Shown here: one piece after another, positions 32,488 through 41,984 of the stretch
How the letters are laid out: the number at the start of each line of letters is the position of its first letter
Position numbering within the stretch: position 1 is the stretch's first letter
Assembly (NCBI RefSeq): GCF_007830335.1
Contig: NZ_VLKU01000005.1
Location: 49,322 to 113,321, forward strand
DNA: 64,000 nucleotides
Reading direction: 5' to 3'
From: Paracoccus sulfuroxidans
GTDB lineage: Bacteria; Pseudomonadota; Alphaproteobacteria; Rhodobacterales; Rhodobacteraceae
Notes under the pieces: generated by a model
What the model was told of the DNA's origin: nothing
The model's input: the letters and a program-made list of their open reading frames with translations, nothing else
Databases searched by the model: none
Position numbers and translations under genes: made by a program

Positions 32488-33045
32488 ATGTCCGATCTGG
32501 TCGTTGTTGCATTCGATGATGAGAAAACCGGCTTTGACCTGCGCGATGAGCTGGTCAAGCTGCAGCAGGAATACCTGCTTGAGCTTGAGGATATCGTGGT
32601 CGTCACGCGCGATCAGGATGGCAAGATCAAGCTGCATCAGGCGCTGAACACCACCGCAGCCGGGGCCGTCGGCGGCGGTTTCTGGGGCACTCTGGTCGGG
32701 CTTTTGTTCCTGAACCCGCTTCTGGGTGCGGCGGTCGGCGCGGCCTCGGGCGCGCTTGCGGGCAAGCTGACCGATATCGGCATCAATGATGATTTCATCC
32801 GGCAGGTCAGCGCGGCGGTGCCGAATGGCGGCTCGGCCGATTTCGTACTGATCCGCAAGGCCACCGCCGACAAGGTTCTGGACCGCCTGAAGGCCTTCCA
32901 TAAACGTGGCCATATCATCCAGACGAACCTTTCCGCCGATGCTGACGCCAAGCTGCGCGAGGCGTTTGAAAGCGGCGACGCACCCGAGGTCGAACAGGCC
33001 CCGCTGCCCGCCACCGACAGCGCTGAAACCACGCCCAAGGCATAA
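32488..33045 (+). CDS. DUF1269 membrane protein
   Basis: A 185-residue protein of the DUF1269 family (function unknown). It starts SDLVVVAFDDEKTG, has a ferredoxin-like N-terminal half, and then a Gly-zipper hydrophobic hairpin at residues ~58-95 (TTAAGAVGGGFWGTLVGLLF). The end is Ala/Glu/Pro-rich. ATG 32488 fits the family start; the frame is open further upstream to 32401 but begins beside the gltB terminator. Confidence 0.88.
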   Translation: MSDLVVVAFDDEKTGFDLRDELVKLQQEYLLELEDIVVVTRDQDGKIKLHQALNTTAAGAVGGGFWGTLVGLLFLNPLLGAAVGAASGALAGKLTDIGINDDFIRQVSAAVPNGGSADFVLIRKATADKVLDRLKAFHKRGHIIQTNLSADADAKLREAFESGDAPEVEQAPLPATDSAETTPKA

Positions 33046-33105
33046 TTCGCGCGGAACGGGCAACAGCCCTTGACCCCGGCGGCTCTGACATGAGACGCCG
33101 GGGCC

Positions 33106-33834
33106 ATGCCGCGCCGACGTGAAATAACCCTTGATGAAACCCCTCTGCCCCGCCGTCCGCTGGTGCAGGGCACGCTGCTGTGGCTGTGGGGCTGGATCCG
33201 CTGGCTGGGCCTGCGCTTTCTGGGGCTGATGGTCGTGCTGGTCCTGCTGTTCTCGATGATCAACCCGCCGACCACCTGGACCATCATCGAAGGGCAGCGC
33301 GAATTTCCCGGCACCCCCCGCGCTTGGACCCCGATCGAGGACATTGCTCCGGTCATGGTCCGCTCGGTCGTGGCCGCCGAGGACGCGAATTTCTGCGCGC
33401 ATTGGGGGTTCGACATGATCGAGATCCGCAAGGTCGTGGCCTCTGGCTCAAGCCGCGGGGCCTCGACCCTGACCCAGCAGACGGCGAAAAACGTCTTCCT
33501 CTGGCAGGGCCGCAGCTGGCCGCGCAAGGTGATGGAGACGACCTATACCCCGATGATCGAGCTGTTCTGGTCCAAGCGCCGGATCGTCGAAGTCTATCTG
33601 AACCTTGCCGAATTCGGCCCCGGCGTCTTCGGCATTTCCGCCGCCGCCCGGCATCATTTCAAGACCACGCCCGACAAGCTGACGCCCCGGCAGGCGGCGG
33701 CGCTGGCCTCGATCCTGCCTGCGCCCAAAACCCGCAAACCCGACACGGGCTCGCGCCGGACGCGGGGGATTCTTGACGGCGCGGCGACCATCGCGCAGGA
33801 CGGGCGGGACAGTTGCCTGAAGCTGCCGCGCTAG
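33106..33834 (+). CDS. mtgA: Monofunctional biosynthetic peptidoglycan glycosyltransferase
   Basis: A 242-residue GT51 enzyme that polymerises lipid II into glycan strands. One membrane anchor lies at residues ~25-48. The catalytic glutamate is in VVAAEDANFCAHWGFD, and the second motif STLTQQTAKNVFLWQGR follows, with KRRIVEVYLNLAEFGPG downstream. There is no transpeptidase domain. It is about the normal length for MtgA. It stands alone, 60 bases after the DUF1269 gene. Confidence 0.96.
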   Translation: MPRRREITLDETPLPRRPLVQGTLLWLWGWIRWLGLRFLGLMVVLVLLFSMINPPTTWTIIEGQREFPGTPRAWTPIEDIAPVMVRSVVAAEDANFCAHWGFDMIEIRKVVASGSSRGASTLTQQTAKNVFLWQGRSWPRKVMETTYTPMIELFWSKRRIVEVYLNLAEFGPGVFGISAAARHHFKTTPDKLTPRQAAALASILPAPKTRKPDTGSRRTRGILDGAATIAQDGRDSCLKLPR

Positions 33835-33945
33835 GCGATCTGCAAGATTTGGTGGAAACCGGCGCAGCCCCGTGGCGCAAGGTTGAAACGTGCGGCCCTC
33901 GGGCGTATCAAGCATGTCAGTCGTGACAAGACCCGGTTCCCCTCA

Positions 33946-34635
33946 ATGAATACTTCCTCGCCCAATTCGACGATCCGTCTTTATCACATCGCGCTGTCGC
34001 CGTTCTGCCGGAAGGTGCGCCTCGTGCTGGCCGAAAAGCGGATCGAGGTCGAGCTGGTCGAGGACCGCTATTGGGAGGCAGGGTCCGAGATCCTGCGCCG
34101 CAACCCCGCCGGCAAGCTGCCTGTGCTGCGGATGGACGGGCGGCTCTTGGCCGAAAGTCAGGCGATCTGCGAGTACCTGGACGAAACCCACCCGACCCCG
34201 GCCCTGATGCCCTCCTCGGCGCCCGAGCGGTATGAGGTGCGCAGGCTCTGCGCCTGGTTCGACGACAAGTTCAACGCCGAGGTCACCCGCCCGATCATGA
34301 CCGAGCGTGTGTGGAAGAAGGTCATGCGCGCAGGCTATCCCGATAGCCGCACCGTCAAGGCCGGGCTGCAGGCGATCAAATATCACATGGATTACATGAC
34401 CAGCCTGCTGGAAACCCGCCGCTGGCTGGCCGGGAACATGATGACGCTGGCCGATTTCACGGCGGCGGCGCATTTCTCGTGCCTCGACTATATCTCGGAC
34501 GTCGACTGGACGCGCAGCGCCACGCTGCAGGAATGGTATGCGACGATCAAGTCGCGGCCTGCCTTCCGCAGCCTTCTGGCCGACCAGCTTCCGGGCGTCC
34601 ATCCCGCGCCGCATTATGCGCTGCTTGATTTCTGA
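33946..34635 (+). CDS. Glutathione S-transferase-family protein
   Basis: A 229-residue soluble protein with a thioredoxin-like N-terminal half ([24 protein letters not shown] is the redox-active position) and an all-helical C-terminal half. Substrate unknown. I chose ATG 33946; an earlier in-frame TTG at 33883 would add 21 residues unlike the family. The 3' end overlaps queG by 20 bases, a conserved-looking pairing. Confidence 0.9.
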   Translation: MNTSSPNSTIRLYHIALSPFCRKVRLVLAEKRIEVELVEDRYWEAGSEILRRNPAGKLPVLRMDGRLLAESQAICEYLDETHPTPALMPSSAPERYEVRRLCAWFDDKFNAEVTRPIMTERVWKKVMRAGYPDSRTVKAGLQAIKYHMDYMTSLLETRRWLAGNMMTLADFTAAAHFSCLDYISDVDWTRSATLQEWYATIKSRPAFRSLLADQLPGVHPAPHYALLDF

Positions 34636-35659
34636 CCCTGCCGAGATCCGCCAACGGCTAGAGGAACAGGCGCACGTCGAGGGCTTCTCGGCCCTTGGCA
34701 TCTGCGCCCCCGATGCGGCCCCCGCGCTGCCCGAGCGGCTGGCCGCCTTTCTGGCCGATGGCCATCAGGGCCAGATGGAGTGGCTTGCGGACCGCAGCCA
34801 TTGGCGCGCCGATCCAACGGCGCTTTGGCCCGAGGCGCGCTCGATCATCATGCTGGCCGAGCTTTACACCCCCGAACACGACCCGATGCAGGTGCTGCAC
34901 CAGAAGGATCGCGGCGCGGTCAGCGTCTATGCGCAGGGCAAGGATTACCACGATCTGGTCAAGAAGCGCCTGAAGCGGCTGGGCCGCTGGCTGATCGACA
35001 CGGCGGGCGGGGAGATCAAGGTCTTCGTCGACACCGCCCCGGTCATGGAGAAACCTTTGGCACAGGCGGCGGGGCTGGGCTGGCAGGGCAAGCACACGAA
35101 CCTGCTGTCGCGGCAGTTGGGAAGCTGGTTCTTTCTGGGCGCGATCTTCACCACGCATGAACTTCCGCGCGACGCGCCCGAGGTCCAGCATTGCGGGAAT
35201 TGCACCGCCTGTCTGGATGCCTGCCCGACCAAGGCCTTCCCTGCGGCCTTCCAGCTGGATGCGCGCCGCTGCATTTCCTACCTGACCATCGAGCATAAAG
35301 GCCCGGTCGACCCGGAACTGCGCCCCCTTCTGGGCAATCGCATCTATGGCTGCGACGATTGCCTCGCCGTCTGCCCCTGGAACAAATTCGCGCAGGCCGC
35401 GACCGAGATGCGCTATCACGGCCCCCATGGCGCGCCCGCGCTGGCCGAGCTTGCCATGCTGGACGATGCAGGCTTTCGCGCGCTCTATTCGGGCAGCCCG
35501 ATCAAGCGGATCGGGCGCGACCGCATGGTGCGCAATGTTTTATATGCCATTGGAAACTCAGGGCTTGCAGAGCTTCGCCCGGTCGCGCAATCCTTGCTGG
35601 ACGATCCCGACCCGACGGTGGCTGATGCCGCCAGATGGGCAAGCGCACGGCTGAAATGA
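34616..35659 (+). CDS. queG: Epoxyqueuosine reductase
   Basis: A 347-residue cobalamin- and 4Fe-4S-dependent enzyme performing the last step of queuosine synthesis on tRNA position 34. Two ferredoxin-type cysteine groups are visible ([16 protein letters not shown], residues ~194-209, and [13 protein letters not shown], ~246-258). A C-terminal HEAT-like segment follows. ATG 34616 lies inside the end of the GST gene. The stop overlaps the next start as ATGA. Confidence 0.94.
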   Translation: MRCLISDPAEIRQRLEEQAHVEGFSALGICAPDAAPALPERLAAFLADGHQGQMEWLADRSHWRADPTALWPEARSIIMLAELYTPEHDPMQVLHQKDRGAVSVYAQGKDYHDLVKKRLKRLGRWLIDTAGGEIKVFVDTAPVMEKPLAQAAGLGWQGKHTNLLSRQLGSWFFLGAIFTTHELPRDAPEVQHCGNCTACLDACPTKAFPAAFQLDARRCISYLTIEHKGPVDPELRPLLGNRIYGCDDCLAVCPWNKFAQAATEMRYHGPHGAPALAELAMLDDAGFRALYSGSPIKRIGRDRMVRNVLYAIGNSGLAELRPVAQSLLDDPDPTVADAARWASARLK

Positions 35660-36618
35660 ACACCGCACCCAGTCTGACCTCGCAGAACCCGATCGCAGGG
35701 ATCTTGTTGAAATGCGCAAGCGTGGCGGTGTTCACGCTGATGGCCGCGACGATCAAGGGTACCTCGGAATCGGCTGGTATCCCGCCGGGGCAGCAGGTCT
35801 TCTTCCGCTCGTTCTTCGCGATCCCGGTGATCATCGCTTGGCTGATCTGGCGAAGGGAGTTGCGGACCGGCCTCAAGACCTTCCGCCCGATGGGCCATTT
35901 CTATCGCGGCGTGGTCGGCACGGCGGCGATGTGCCTGGGGTTCTGGGCGCTGACCCTGCTGCCCTTCCCCGAGGTCACCGCCATCGGCTATGCCGCACCG
36001 TTGCTGACGGTCCTGTTTGCCGCGATGTTTCTGGGCGAGGAGGTGCGGGCCTTCCGGCTGGCCATGGTCGCGCTTGGGCTGGTGGGCGTGCTGATCATCC
36101 TGTCGCCGCAGCTGGGTCTCAGCTCGGCGGATGACCCCGATGCCCAGTTGCGCCGCACGCTGGGCGCGGTCGTCACGCTGGCAGGCGCCGCCTGCGCGGC
36201 ACTGGCGCAGATCTTCGTGCGCAAGCTGGTGCATGAAGAGCGGACCTCGGCCATCGTTTTCTGGTTCTCGATCACCTCGACGCTGCTGTCGCTGCTGACC
36301 CTGCCCTATGGCTGGGTGATGCCCGACCCGACGACCGCGGTGCTGCTGGTGGTCACGGGGCTGCTGGGCGGGATCGGGCAGATCCTTCTGACCTCGGCCT
36401 ATCGGGCGGCGGATGCCTCGCTGGTGGCGCCGTTCGAATATTCCTCGATGCTGCTGGCGCTGGTGCTGGGCTGGTTCGTCTTTGGCGAGGCCCCGACCAG
36501 CATCATGCTGGCGGGGGCCGCGCTGGTCATTCTGGCGGGCATCCTGATCATCTGGCGCGAGCATAAGCTGGGGCTTGAGCGCGCGCGCCAACGCAAGGCC
36601 ATGACCCCTCAGGGCTGA
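35656..36618 (+). CDS. EamA/DMT-family transporter
   Basis: A 320-residue membrane protein with ten predicted helices formed by two EamA repeats (first ~15-150, second ~170-305). The family exports metabolites such as amino acids; the substrate here is unknown. ATG 35656 overlaps the queG stop (ATGA), so the two are translationally coupled. An ATG at 35635 would give seven more residues. The last 10 bases overlap the end of the convergent sulfotransferase. Confidence 0.9.
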   Translation: MNTAPSLTSQNPIAGILLKCASVAVFTLMAATIKGTSESAGIPPGQQVFFRSFFAIPVIIAWLIWRRELRTGLKTFRPMGHFYRGVVGTAAMCLGFWALTLLPFPEVTAIGYAAPLLTVLFAAMFLGEEVRAFRLAMVALGLVGVLIILSPQLGLSSADDPDAQLRRTLGAVVTLAGAACAALAQIFVRKLVHEERTSAIVFWFSITSTLLSLLTLPYGWVMPDPTTAVLLVVTGLLGGIGQILLTSAYRAADASLVAPFEYSSMLLALVLGWFVFGEAPTSIMLAGAALVILAGILIIWREHKLGLERARQRKAMTPQG

Positions 36619-38003
36619 TCGGCGAAACCGAAGGCGAGGTAATCGCGCAGATAGGCTTTCTTCGCCGATTGCCGCAGCTCGGCACTGTCCAGAAATGCGG
36701 GCAGAGGCTCCGCTGCGGGCGGCACCGCTGCATTGGTCACGCCCGAGCTGGTCGCCAGCCAGCCCAGATCGCGGGCCAGATCCGCCTCGCGCAGGATCAT
36801 GTCGGGCTGACCAAGGCGCGAGAATCCCGCCAGCACCTCGGATTGCGTGGCCCAGCCCGCCTGCACCGCCAGCGTCGTCTGACCGCTGACCGCGCGGCGC
36901 AGGAATTCCAGAAAATTCGCGAAAAGCTCAACCTTGCGGTCCTGCGTCAGCGCCGGAATGTCGCTGTCAGGCGGCAGCGGCACGCGGTGCACGTCACATA
37001 GCAAGCGGCGCAGATCGCTGTTTGAACCCGACAGAAGCTGCTCGAACGCCGCCCAGGCACGCGGCAGGGGGTGGCGCAGCACCGTGAAGCTGCGATGCCC
37101 CACGTGTCCGCGCTTCCACTGTCGCAAGGTGCTCTGGGTGAAATCGCCCTGCACCTCCCCCATCTGGCGCAGCCATTTCAGCACCGGCTGCGTCGGCCCC
37201 CCGCGCACCGGCATGAACAGCACGCCCGCCCCCGCCTCGACCGCGTGGAATGAGGGAACGGCAGGGCCCCGGCGCGGCTCAAAGTTCGGAATGCGTTGCA
37301 GCATGAAGGGATCAAGCTTGGCCAGTTCGGCCTGCATTTCGTCGAAATTGCTGACCTTCTCGGACAGTTCCTGAGGGTTCTGCGGCACCAGATCGGTCGC
37401 AGGCGGAACATGCTCCAGCTCGGTCCGGCCTAGCCAGTGCAGCAGGCCGGTCATCACGCCGGTGTCGCGCAGATCCTCATACCCCAGCCAGAAGCCCGTC
37501 TGCCCCGAGGCCTGCAGGCGGCGCTGGATCGTCAGGCGAAACTCCTCGATCCGGCCGGTCATCTCGTGGAACTTGGCGGCATCGAAGCGCACGGTCGCGG
37601 GGATCGCGGTCTGGGTCTCGTTCAGCTTCCACTGATTGGTGGCCCGCGCCTGCACCATCGAGACATAGCTGTCGATCGGGTTGCGCGTCAGGATGATCTT
37701 GGCCACTGTCGGATCGTCGATAATCGCATCGAAGACGCGCGGGTCGTGGTCATGGAAATAGCGAAAGCCCGGCAGGTGGTTGGGCTTGTCCAGAAGCGCA
37801 TTCAGCAGGCGCAGCGGGTCGGCGTCCCGCTCGGCCTTGGTGATGCCCTTCATCTCATCCTTGCCGGGCCAGCCCATCAGATAGGGGTTGAACGCCTCGC
37901 CAAAGCAGGTCACGCGCTTGACCGAATTCAGCGTGGCTTCCAGCAGGTTCGAGCCGGTCCGCATTTCGGCAAATACCACAAAACCGCGAAATTTCTGCGT
38001 CAT
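36609..38003 (-). CDS. Sulfotransferase with a second sulfotransferase-like half
   Basis: A 464-residue protein. The first half has a PAPS 5'-phosphosulfate loop near residues 11-21 (AEMRTGSNLL, as in NodH/Stf0-type enzymes) and a 3'-phosphate motif at 102-115 (KIILTRNPIDSYVS). The second half repeats the pattern in weaker form: VLFMPVRGGPTQPVLKWL at 261-278 and FTVLRHPLPRAWAAF at 306-320. It is the last gene of the galU-galE-glycosyltransferase operon, so a polysaccharide or glycolipid is the likely acceptor. The second half may be inactive because its loop lacks the usual lysine/threonine pattern. Confidence 0.82.
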   Translation of the reverse strand: MTQKFRGFVVFAEMRTGSNLLEATLNSVKRVTCFGEAFNPYLMGWPGKDEMKGITKAERDADPLRLLNALLDKPNHLPGFRYFHDHDPRVFDAIIDDPTVAKIILTRNPIDSYVSMVQARATNQWKLNETQTAIPATVRFDAAKFHEMTGRIEEFRLTIQRRLQASGQTGFWLGYEDLRDTGVMTGLLHWLGRTELEHVPPATDLVPQNPQELSEKVSNFDEMQAELAKLDPFMLQRIPNFEPRRGPAVPSFHAVEAGAGVLFMPVRGGPTQPVLKWLRQMGEVQGDFTQSTLRQWKRGHVGHRSFTVLRHPLPRAWAAFEQLLSGSNSDLRRLLCDVHRVPLPPDSDIPALTQDRKVELFANFLEFLRRAVSGQTTLAVQAGWATQSEVLAGFSRLGQPDMILREADLARDLGWLATSSGVTNAAVPPAAEPLPAFLDSAELRQSAKKAYLRDYLAFGFADQP

Positions 38004-38004
38004 A

Positions 38005-39693
38005 TCAACTTTCTCTTTCTGCGGCGGGTCCGTCGTCGGTCGCCGGGAAATCGCCCATGAGCTGCGGTTGCAGCCCGGCGTTGCGCAGGCGCTGCAAAAA
38101 GCGCCCCATGCCCTGCAGATCGCGCATCTGCGGCAGCTCGGTCACCGCCTCGCCATCGCCGCCGAGTTGCCGCAGCGTCTGGCTGAGCACCCCCGCCGGA
38201 CGCGCAGCGAAATCGGCCAGCGTCCAGATATGCGTCCGCGCCTTCTGCCAGACCGAATTCATGATCCGCATCTGCTCAAGCTCGGTCCGCTGCAGGATCG
38301 CGGCGACGCGCCGGATATCGTCAAAGGGCATGCCCGAATACAGAAGCGGCACGGCCCAGGCCCCGGTGATGACGAATTGCGTCGCATTGGGGTCGGTCGC
38401 CACGAACCAGTTCAGCGTCTGCTCATCACGCGGGCTGTATTGCCAGATCTGCGTGCGCGCGGTCGAGCGGACAAGGTTCGCCAGAAAGCCGCGCGGGTCC
38501 AGATCGCGCATCTGCGCGCTGTCGGGCAGCCCACCCGGTCCGATCGCTCCGCGCCCGGCGAACTCGGCCCCGTGCAGCGCGAACAGATGGCCATGCACAT
38601 CGGCATCGACGCGGGTCGCAAGCCAATCCTCGAAATCCGGGAACAGGTCGGCGAAGCCCTGCATCAGCGCATAGGGCGCTGCGGTCTTGCCGCTTTCGTG
38701 GTTCATGTGCGGAAAGCGGCTTTGCATGTAAAGCCCCGGCCGCCCCTGATTGCGCCGTGCCACCGCCATGTTCACCAGCCGGTCCAGACGCAGCGGCTGC
38801 GGCTCGGCCGGTGAGGGCTGATCCTCGACCGGGCGGGGGAAATGGCGGTAAAGCCCCTCGGCCAGAGGCCAGATCTTGCGGGCGACGAAACAGCGCGATT
38901 CCTCAAGAATCTGGCAGTGATCGTCGTAGAAGACATAGGGTTTCCCCTGTCCGTCGAACTTCGACAGCGTCAACGAGCGGCTTTCGATGCTGCAGGAATG
39001 ATGCCGTGCCAGCGTCTGGAAATAGCTTTCATCGGGGATCCAGACCCTGCTGAAATAGTGGTCGTATTCGGAGCGGCGGGGATCATCCAGAATCGCCGTC
39101 AGCGTGGCCCGCGTCAGGCACCACCATTGCGAGCCCAGATGTGGCACCAGCCCCTGCGGGATGCGGCGGCGATAGCGCAGCCGGCGCTGCAGATCGACGT
39201 AGCGGTCGAAAAGCTGCCGATGCCGGGTGTAAGAGAACGGAAACCGCAGCGTGAAGCGTTCCTCGTTCAGGCCGCCGACGGTCCAGCCCACATCCTCGGC
39301 TGTGACGCTTTCGATGAAATCGCGGTTCGGATGCAGCGCCAGAAAGGCGCGCAGATCCTGGATCGGGCGCAACGGCAGGCAGGAACCCGAGACCACCATC
39401 ACATGCGTCAGATCGGGAAACTGCTGCAGCAGCGCGCTGGCCGCGTCCTGCGTGGCCTGCACCAGACTGAAGCGGCCCCATTCGCACACGCGGCGACGGC
39501 TGAAGATGACATTCGGCAGATCGGAAAGCTCGGCCCGCATCTGATCGACCTGCGCGCCTTGCGTCTTGCGGTCGACATGGACGGCAACGGCAACCTCTTG
39601 CTCGGCCCAGGTCCGGGCCATGCGCGCGGCGATGCCCAGCTCATTATGGCAGAGCATGATCGTGCCCAGCCTGATCGGGGCGTCGCCGCTCAT
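38005..39693 (-). CDS. GT14 (core-2/I-branching type) glycosyltransferase with unknown C-terminal domain
   Basis: A 562-residue protein. Residues ~10-270 match the beta-1,6-N-acetylglucosaminyltransferase/xylosyltransferase fold (GTIMLCHNELGIAARMARTW; VMVVSGSCLPLRPIQDLRAF; GSQWWCLTRATLTAILDD). Residues ~310-562 form a separate domain with no motif I recognise, possibly the DUF5928-type extension seen in Rhodobacteraceae. It overlaps the upstream GT2 gene by 4 bases and ends 1 base before the sulfotransferase start. The donor sugar is not deducible. Confidence 0.8.
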   Translation of the reverse strand: MSGDAPIRLGTIMLCHNELGIAARMARTWAEQEVAVAVHVDRKTQGAQVDQMRAELSDLPNVIFSRRRVCEWGRFSLVQATQDAASALLQQFPDLTHVMVVSGSCLPLRPIQDLRAFLALHPNRDFIESVTAEDVGWTVGGLNEERFTLRFPFSYTRHRQLFDRYVDLQRRLRYRRRIPQGLVPHLGSQWWCLTRATLTAILDDPRRSEYDHYFSRVWIPDESYFQTLARHHSCSIESRSLTLSKFDGQGKPYVFYDDHCQILEESRCFVARKIWPLAEGLYRHFPRPVEDQPSPAEPQPLRLDRLVNMAVARRNQGRPGLYMQSRFPHMNHESGKTAAPYALMQGFADLFPDFEDWLATRVDADVHGHLFALHGAEFAGRGAIGPGGLPDSAQMRDLDPRGFLANLVRSTARTQIWQYSPRDEQTLNWFVATDPNATQFVITGAWAVPLLYSGMPFDDIRRVAAILQRTELEQMRIMNSVWQKARTHIWTLADFAARPAGVLSQTLRQLGGDGEAVTELPQMRDLQGMGRFLQRLRNAGLQPQLMGDFPATDDGPAAERES

Positions 39694-40715
39694 GCCCAGT
39701 TCCCTCTCGAGATCAGGCCCAGATCCTCAAGCTGCCGCCAGTCCTTGTATTCGCGCGAATGTTCGCACCAGAGGTCCGGGCTGTCCTGCAGACCGGAATG
39801 ATAGGCGCGATATTCCTGACTGTCCGAATAATGCTCGCCCCGGCGCATTTCCTCGGCCGATTTTTCGGCGAAACCCGGCAGGAACTTCGCATGCAGCAGG
39901 CATCCCGCGACCTTTTCGCCGCCATCCTCGGCATAGACGGTGTTCAGCGATCGCGGCAGCAGCATATGGGTCGAGCTGGCATAGGCATACCAGCGTTCCC
40001 ATTTCACCAGCGGGATCTTGTTCAGCGCGGGCGCATTTTCGGCATCGTCGCGGAAAAAGACCCGGGCGCGCGGGCCACCCTGAATCCACAGGTTTCCGTA
40101 TTCGTGATTCTTGCGGATCGCGTAATTCGCCGGATCGAACCAGGCGGCAATCTCGAACGGGTTCTGGCCTTCCTCATAGCTCTGCGCCTCAACCGTGCCC
40201 TTGGGATACATGTCGAGCAACATGGCCGAGAATGACCGCACCGCCGAGGAATCCAGCCAGTCGGTCAAGGCCCGCAGCGGCCGCGTGTCCAGATGCGGAT
40301 AGACCAGAAACTCATCCGGATCGACCGTCAGGCACCAATGCCCGCGCCCATAGCGGCGCAGCAACCAGTTGATCCAATCCATCCCGAAGCGGGAATCGCG
40401 ATAGCTGGCCCGCGTCATCCAGACCGAAACATCGGGCTGCGCCGCCAGATACTCGGCCCCGCCATCCTCCGAGCCATTGTCGACCACCAGAAAATGCCGC
40501 ACGCCGATCTTGCGATAATAGTCGAGGAAATAGGCCAGCCGGGGCTTCTCATTGCGCATGGTCATGAAGACCAAAATATCGTCGTGATTGATCTGCGCGG
40601 TATTGTCCGAAATCGATTTCAACCTGCGGTGGCGCCGAATCGCGCGACCCAGCAGCCATTGCCGCCGGGCGCGTAATCTGAGTTTACGGCGAAAGGCACC
40701 GAAAAGGCGTGACAA
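39690..40715 (-). CDS. Glycosyltransferase family 2-like protein
   Basis: A 341-residue GT-A-fold enzyme with ILVFMTMRNEKPRLAYFLDY, VVDNGSEDG and the metal-binding DxD-like LTVDPDEFL, close to the Glyco_tranf_2_4 (GT92-related) branch. No membrane helices are visible. The N-terminal ~30 residues are Arg-rich. It lies 9 bases after the GT4 gene and overlaps the GT14 gene by 4 bases. Confidence 0.87.
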   Translation of the reverse strand: MSRLFGAFRRKLRLRARRQWLLGRAIRRHRRLKSISDNTAQINHDDILVFMTMRNEKPRLAYFLDYYRKIGVRHFLVVDNGSEDGGAEYLAAQPDVSVWMTRASYRDSRFGMDWINWLLRRYGRGHWCLTVDPDEFLVYPHLDTRPLRALTDWLDSSAVRSFSAMLLDMYPKGTVEAQSYEEGQNPFEIAAWFDPANYAIRKNHEYGNLWIQGGPRARVFFRDDAENAPALNKIPLVKWERWYAYASSTHMLLPRSLNTVYAEDGGEKVAGCLLHAKFLPGFAEKSAEEMRRGEHYSDSQEYRAYHSGLQDSPDLWCEHSREYKDWRQLEDLGLISRGNWA

Positions 40716-40724
40716 AGGCGCGGA

Positions 40725-41984
40725 TCACTTTCCTGTCTGCGGACCAAACGAAGGCGTTCTATCGCAAAATGATTTAAAAACTAAACCAAAATGGCTTTCC
40801 CATTGCGGAACTTTTAGCGGCTCAAGCCGCAGTGGCAAGGACGGAGCCAACAAGGCCGCGGCCCCCGCCCAGCACAAGGGATCATCCGGCGACAGATATC
40901 TGGCGTAATCGCCCAGCAATTCCTGCACGGCGGGCAGCGGGGCGCAAAAGATCGGCACGCCCCTTGCCGCCGCCTCGGTCAGGGGAAGGCCGAAGCCCTC
41001 GGCCCGGCTGGGGATCATCAGCCCATGGCTGCGCGACAGGATCTCGGCCACCGCGCCATCGTCAAGCGCGTTGAACTCCTGTACCGCGCCATTCGCGGGC
41101 AGCGCATCAAGTCGCTGGAACACTTCATGATTTTCCCAGCCACGCCTGCCGATGATGAAAAGCCGGGGCAGTTTCTCGGCGGGCATGCGGCGGGCCAGCG
41201 CCTCCCAGGCATCCAGAAGCAGGGCGTGATTCTTGCGCGGCTCGATGGTGCCGAGGGTCAGGAAATAGGGGCGCGTCAGGTCTAACCCGGCGGGCAGGCG
41301 CGACACGTCTGGCGTGCTGAGATCGGTGCCGATATGGGCAGGCGAGATCGGCGCGTGGTCAGGAAGGCCCAGCTTATTGCGCCAGCGCATGACGTCCTTG
41401 CGGGTCGCGTCCGAGACGGTCAGCAGGCCATCGGCATGGCGCATCAGCACCTCGAAACGGGCGCGGAATTTCTCGCTTTGACCGGCGCGGGTGAATTCGG
41501 GGTGATCCAGCGGGATCGTGTCATGGATCAGGGCAACGCGGCGCAGCCCCTCAAGCGATTGCCAAAGGGCTGCGTCGATATTGGCATGACCGACGTTCAG
41601 ATAGACGGTGTCTTTTCCCAACCGCTTGCGAATGCGGCGCAGAAGGCCGCGCCCGTCGCGTGGGGTCCGCAGCAGCGCCATGCGGCGCAAGGCAGCCTCG
41701 GCCCGCGCGGGCAAGCCGCGACGGCCCGCCAGCCGGTCCAGCAGACCCGCAGGCGGCAGCCGGTCGGTCGCGCCGTCCAGCCAGCCTTGAATCGCCTCGC
41801 CCGCCTGCGGCGGCAGCAGAAGCTGCCCCCGGCGCACCCGACACAGAAGAAGATGATTGCGCCCGCTGGTTCGCAGATGTCGCAGCCAAGCTGCCTCGAC
41901 CCGGTCGATGCCGGTGGCGGGACCACCCCCCAGACGGGAAATCAGACGAGAGACATCCAGAACCAGCGCCGGATCAGCGCTCAT
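40725..41984 (-). CDS. GT4-family glycosyltransferase
   Basis: A 419-residue GT-B enzyme. The C-terminal half carries the family pattern: FLTLGTIEPRKNHALLLDAW, FIIGRRGWENHEV and MIPSRAEGFGLPLTEAAARG, where the E-x7-E pair holds the nucleotide sugar. It overlaps galE by 11 bases and so is coupled to UDP-sugar supply. It probably adds a sugar to a growing surface polysaccharide. Confidence 0.9.
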   Translation of the reverse strand: MSADPALVLDVSRLISRLGGGPATGIDRVEAAWLRHLRTSGRNHLLLCRVRRGQLLLPPQAGEAIQGWLDGATDRLPPAGLLDRLAGRRGLPARAEAALRRMALLRTPRDGRGLLRRIRKRLGKDTVYLNVGHANIDAALWQSLEGLRRVALIHDTIPLDHPEFTRAGQSEKFRARFEVLMRHADGLLTVSDATRKDVMRWRNKLGLPDHAPISPAHIGTDLSTPDVSRLPAGLDLTRPYFLTLGTIEPRKNHALLLDAWEALARRMPAEKLPRLFIIGRRGWENHEVFQRLDALPANGAVQEFNALDDGAVAEILSRSHGLMIPSRAEGFGLPLTEAAARGVPIFCAPLPAVQELLGDYARYLSPDDPLCWAGAAALLAPSLPLRLEPLKVPQWESHFGLVFKSFCDRTPSFGPQTGK

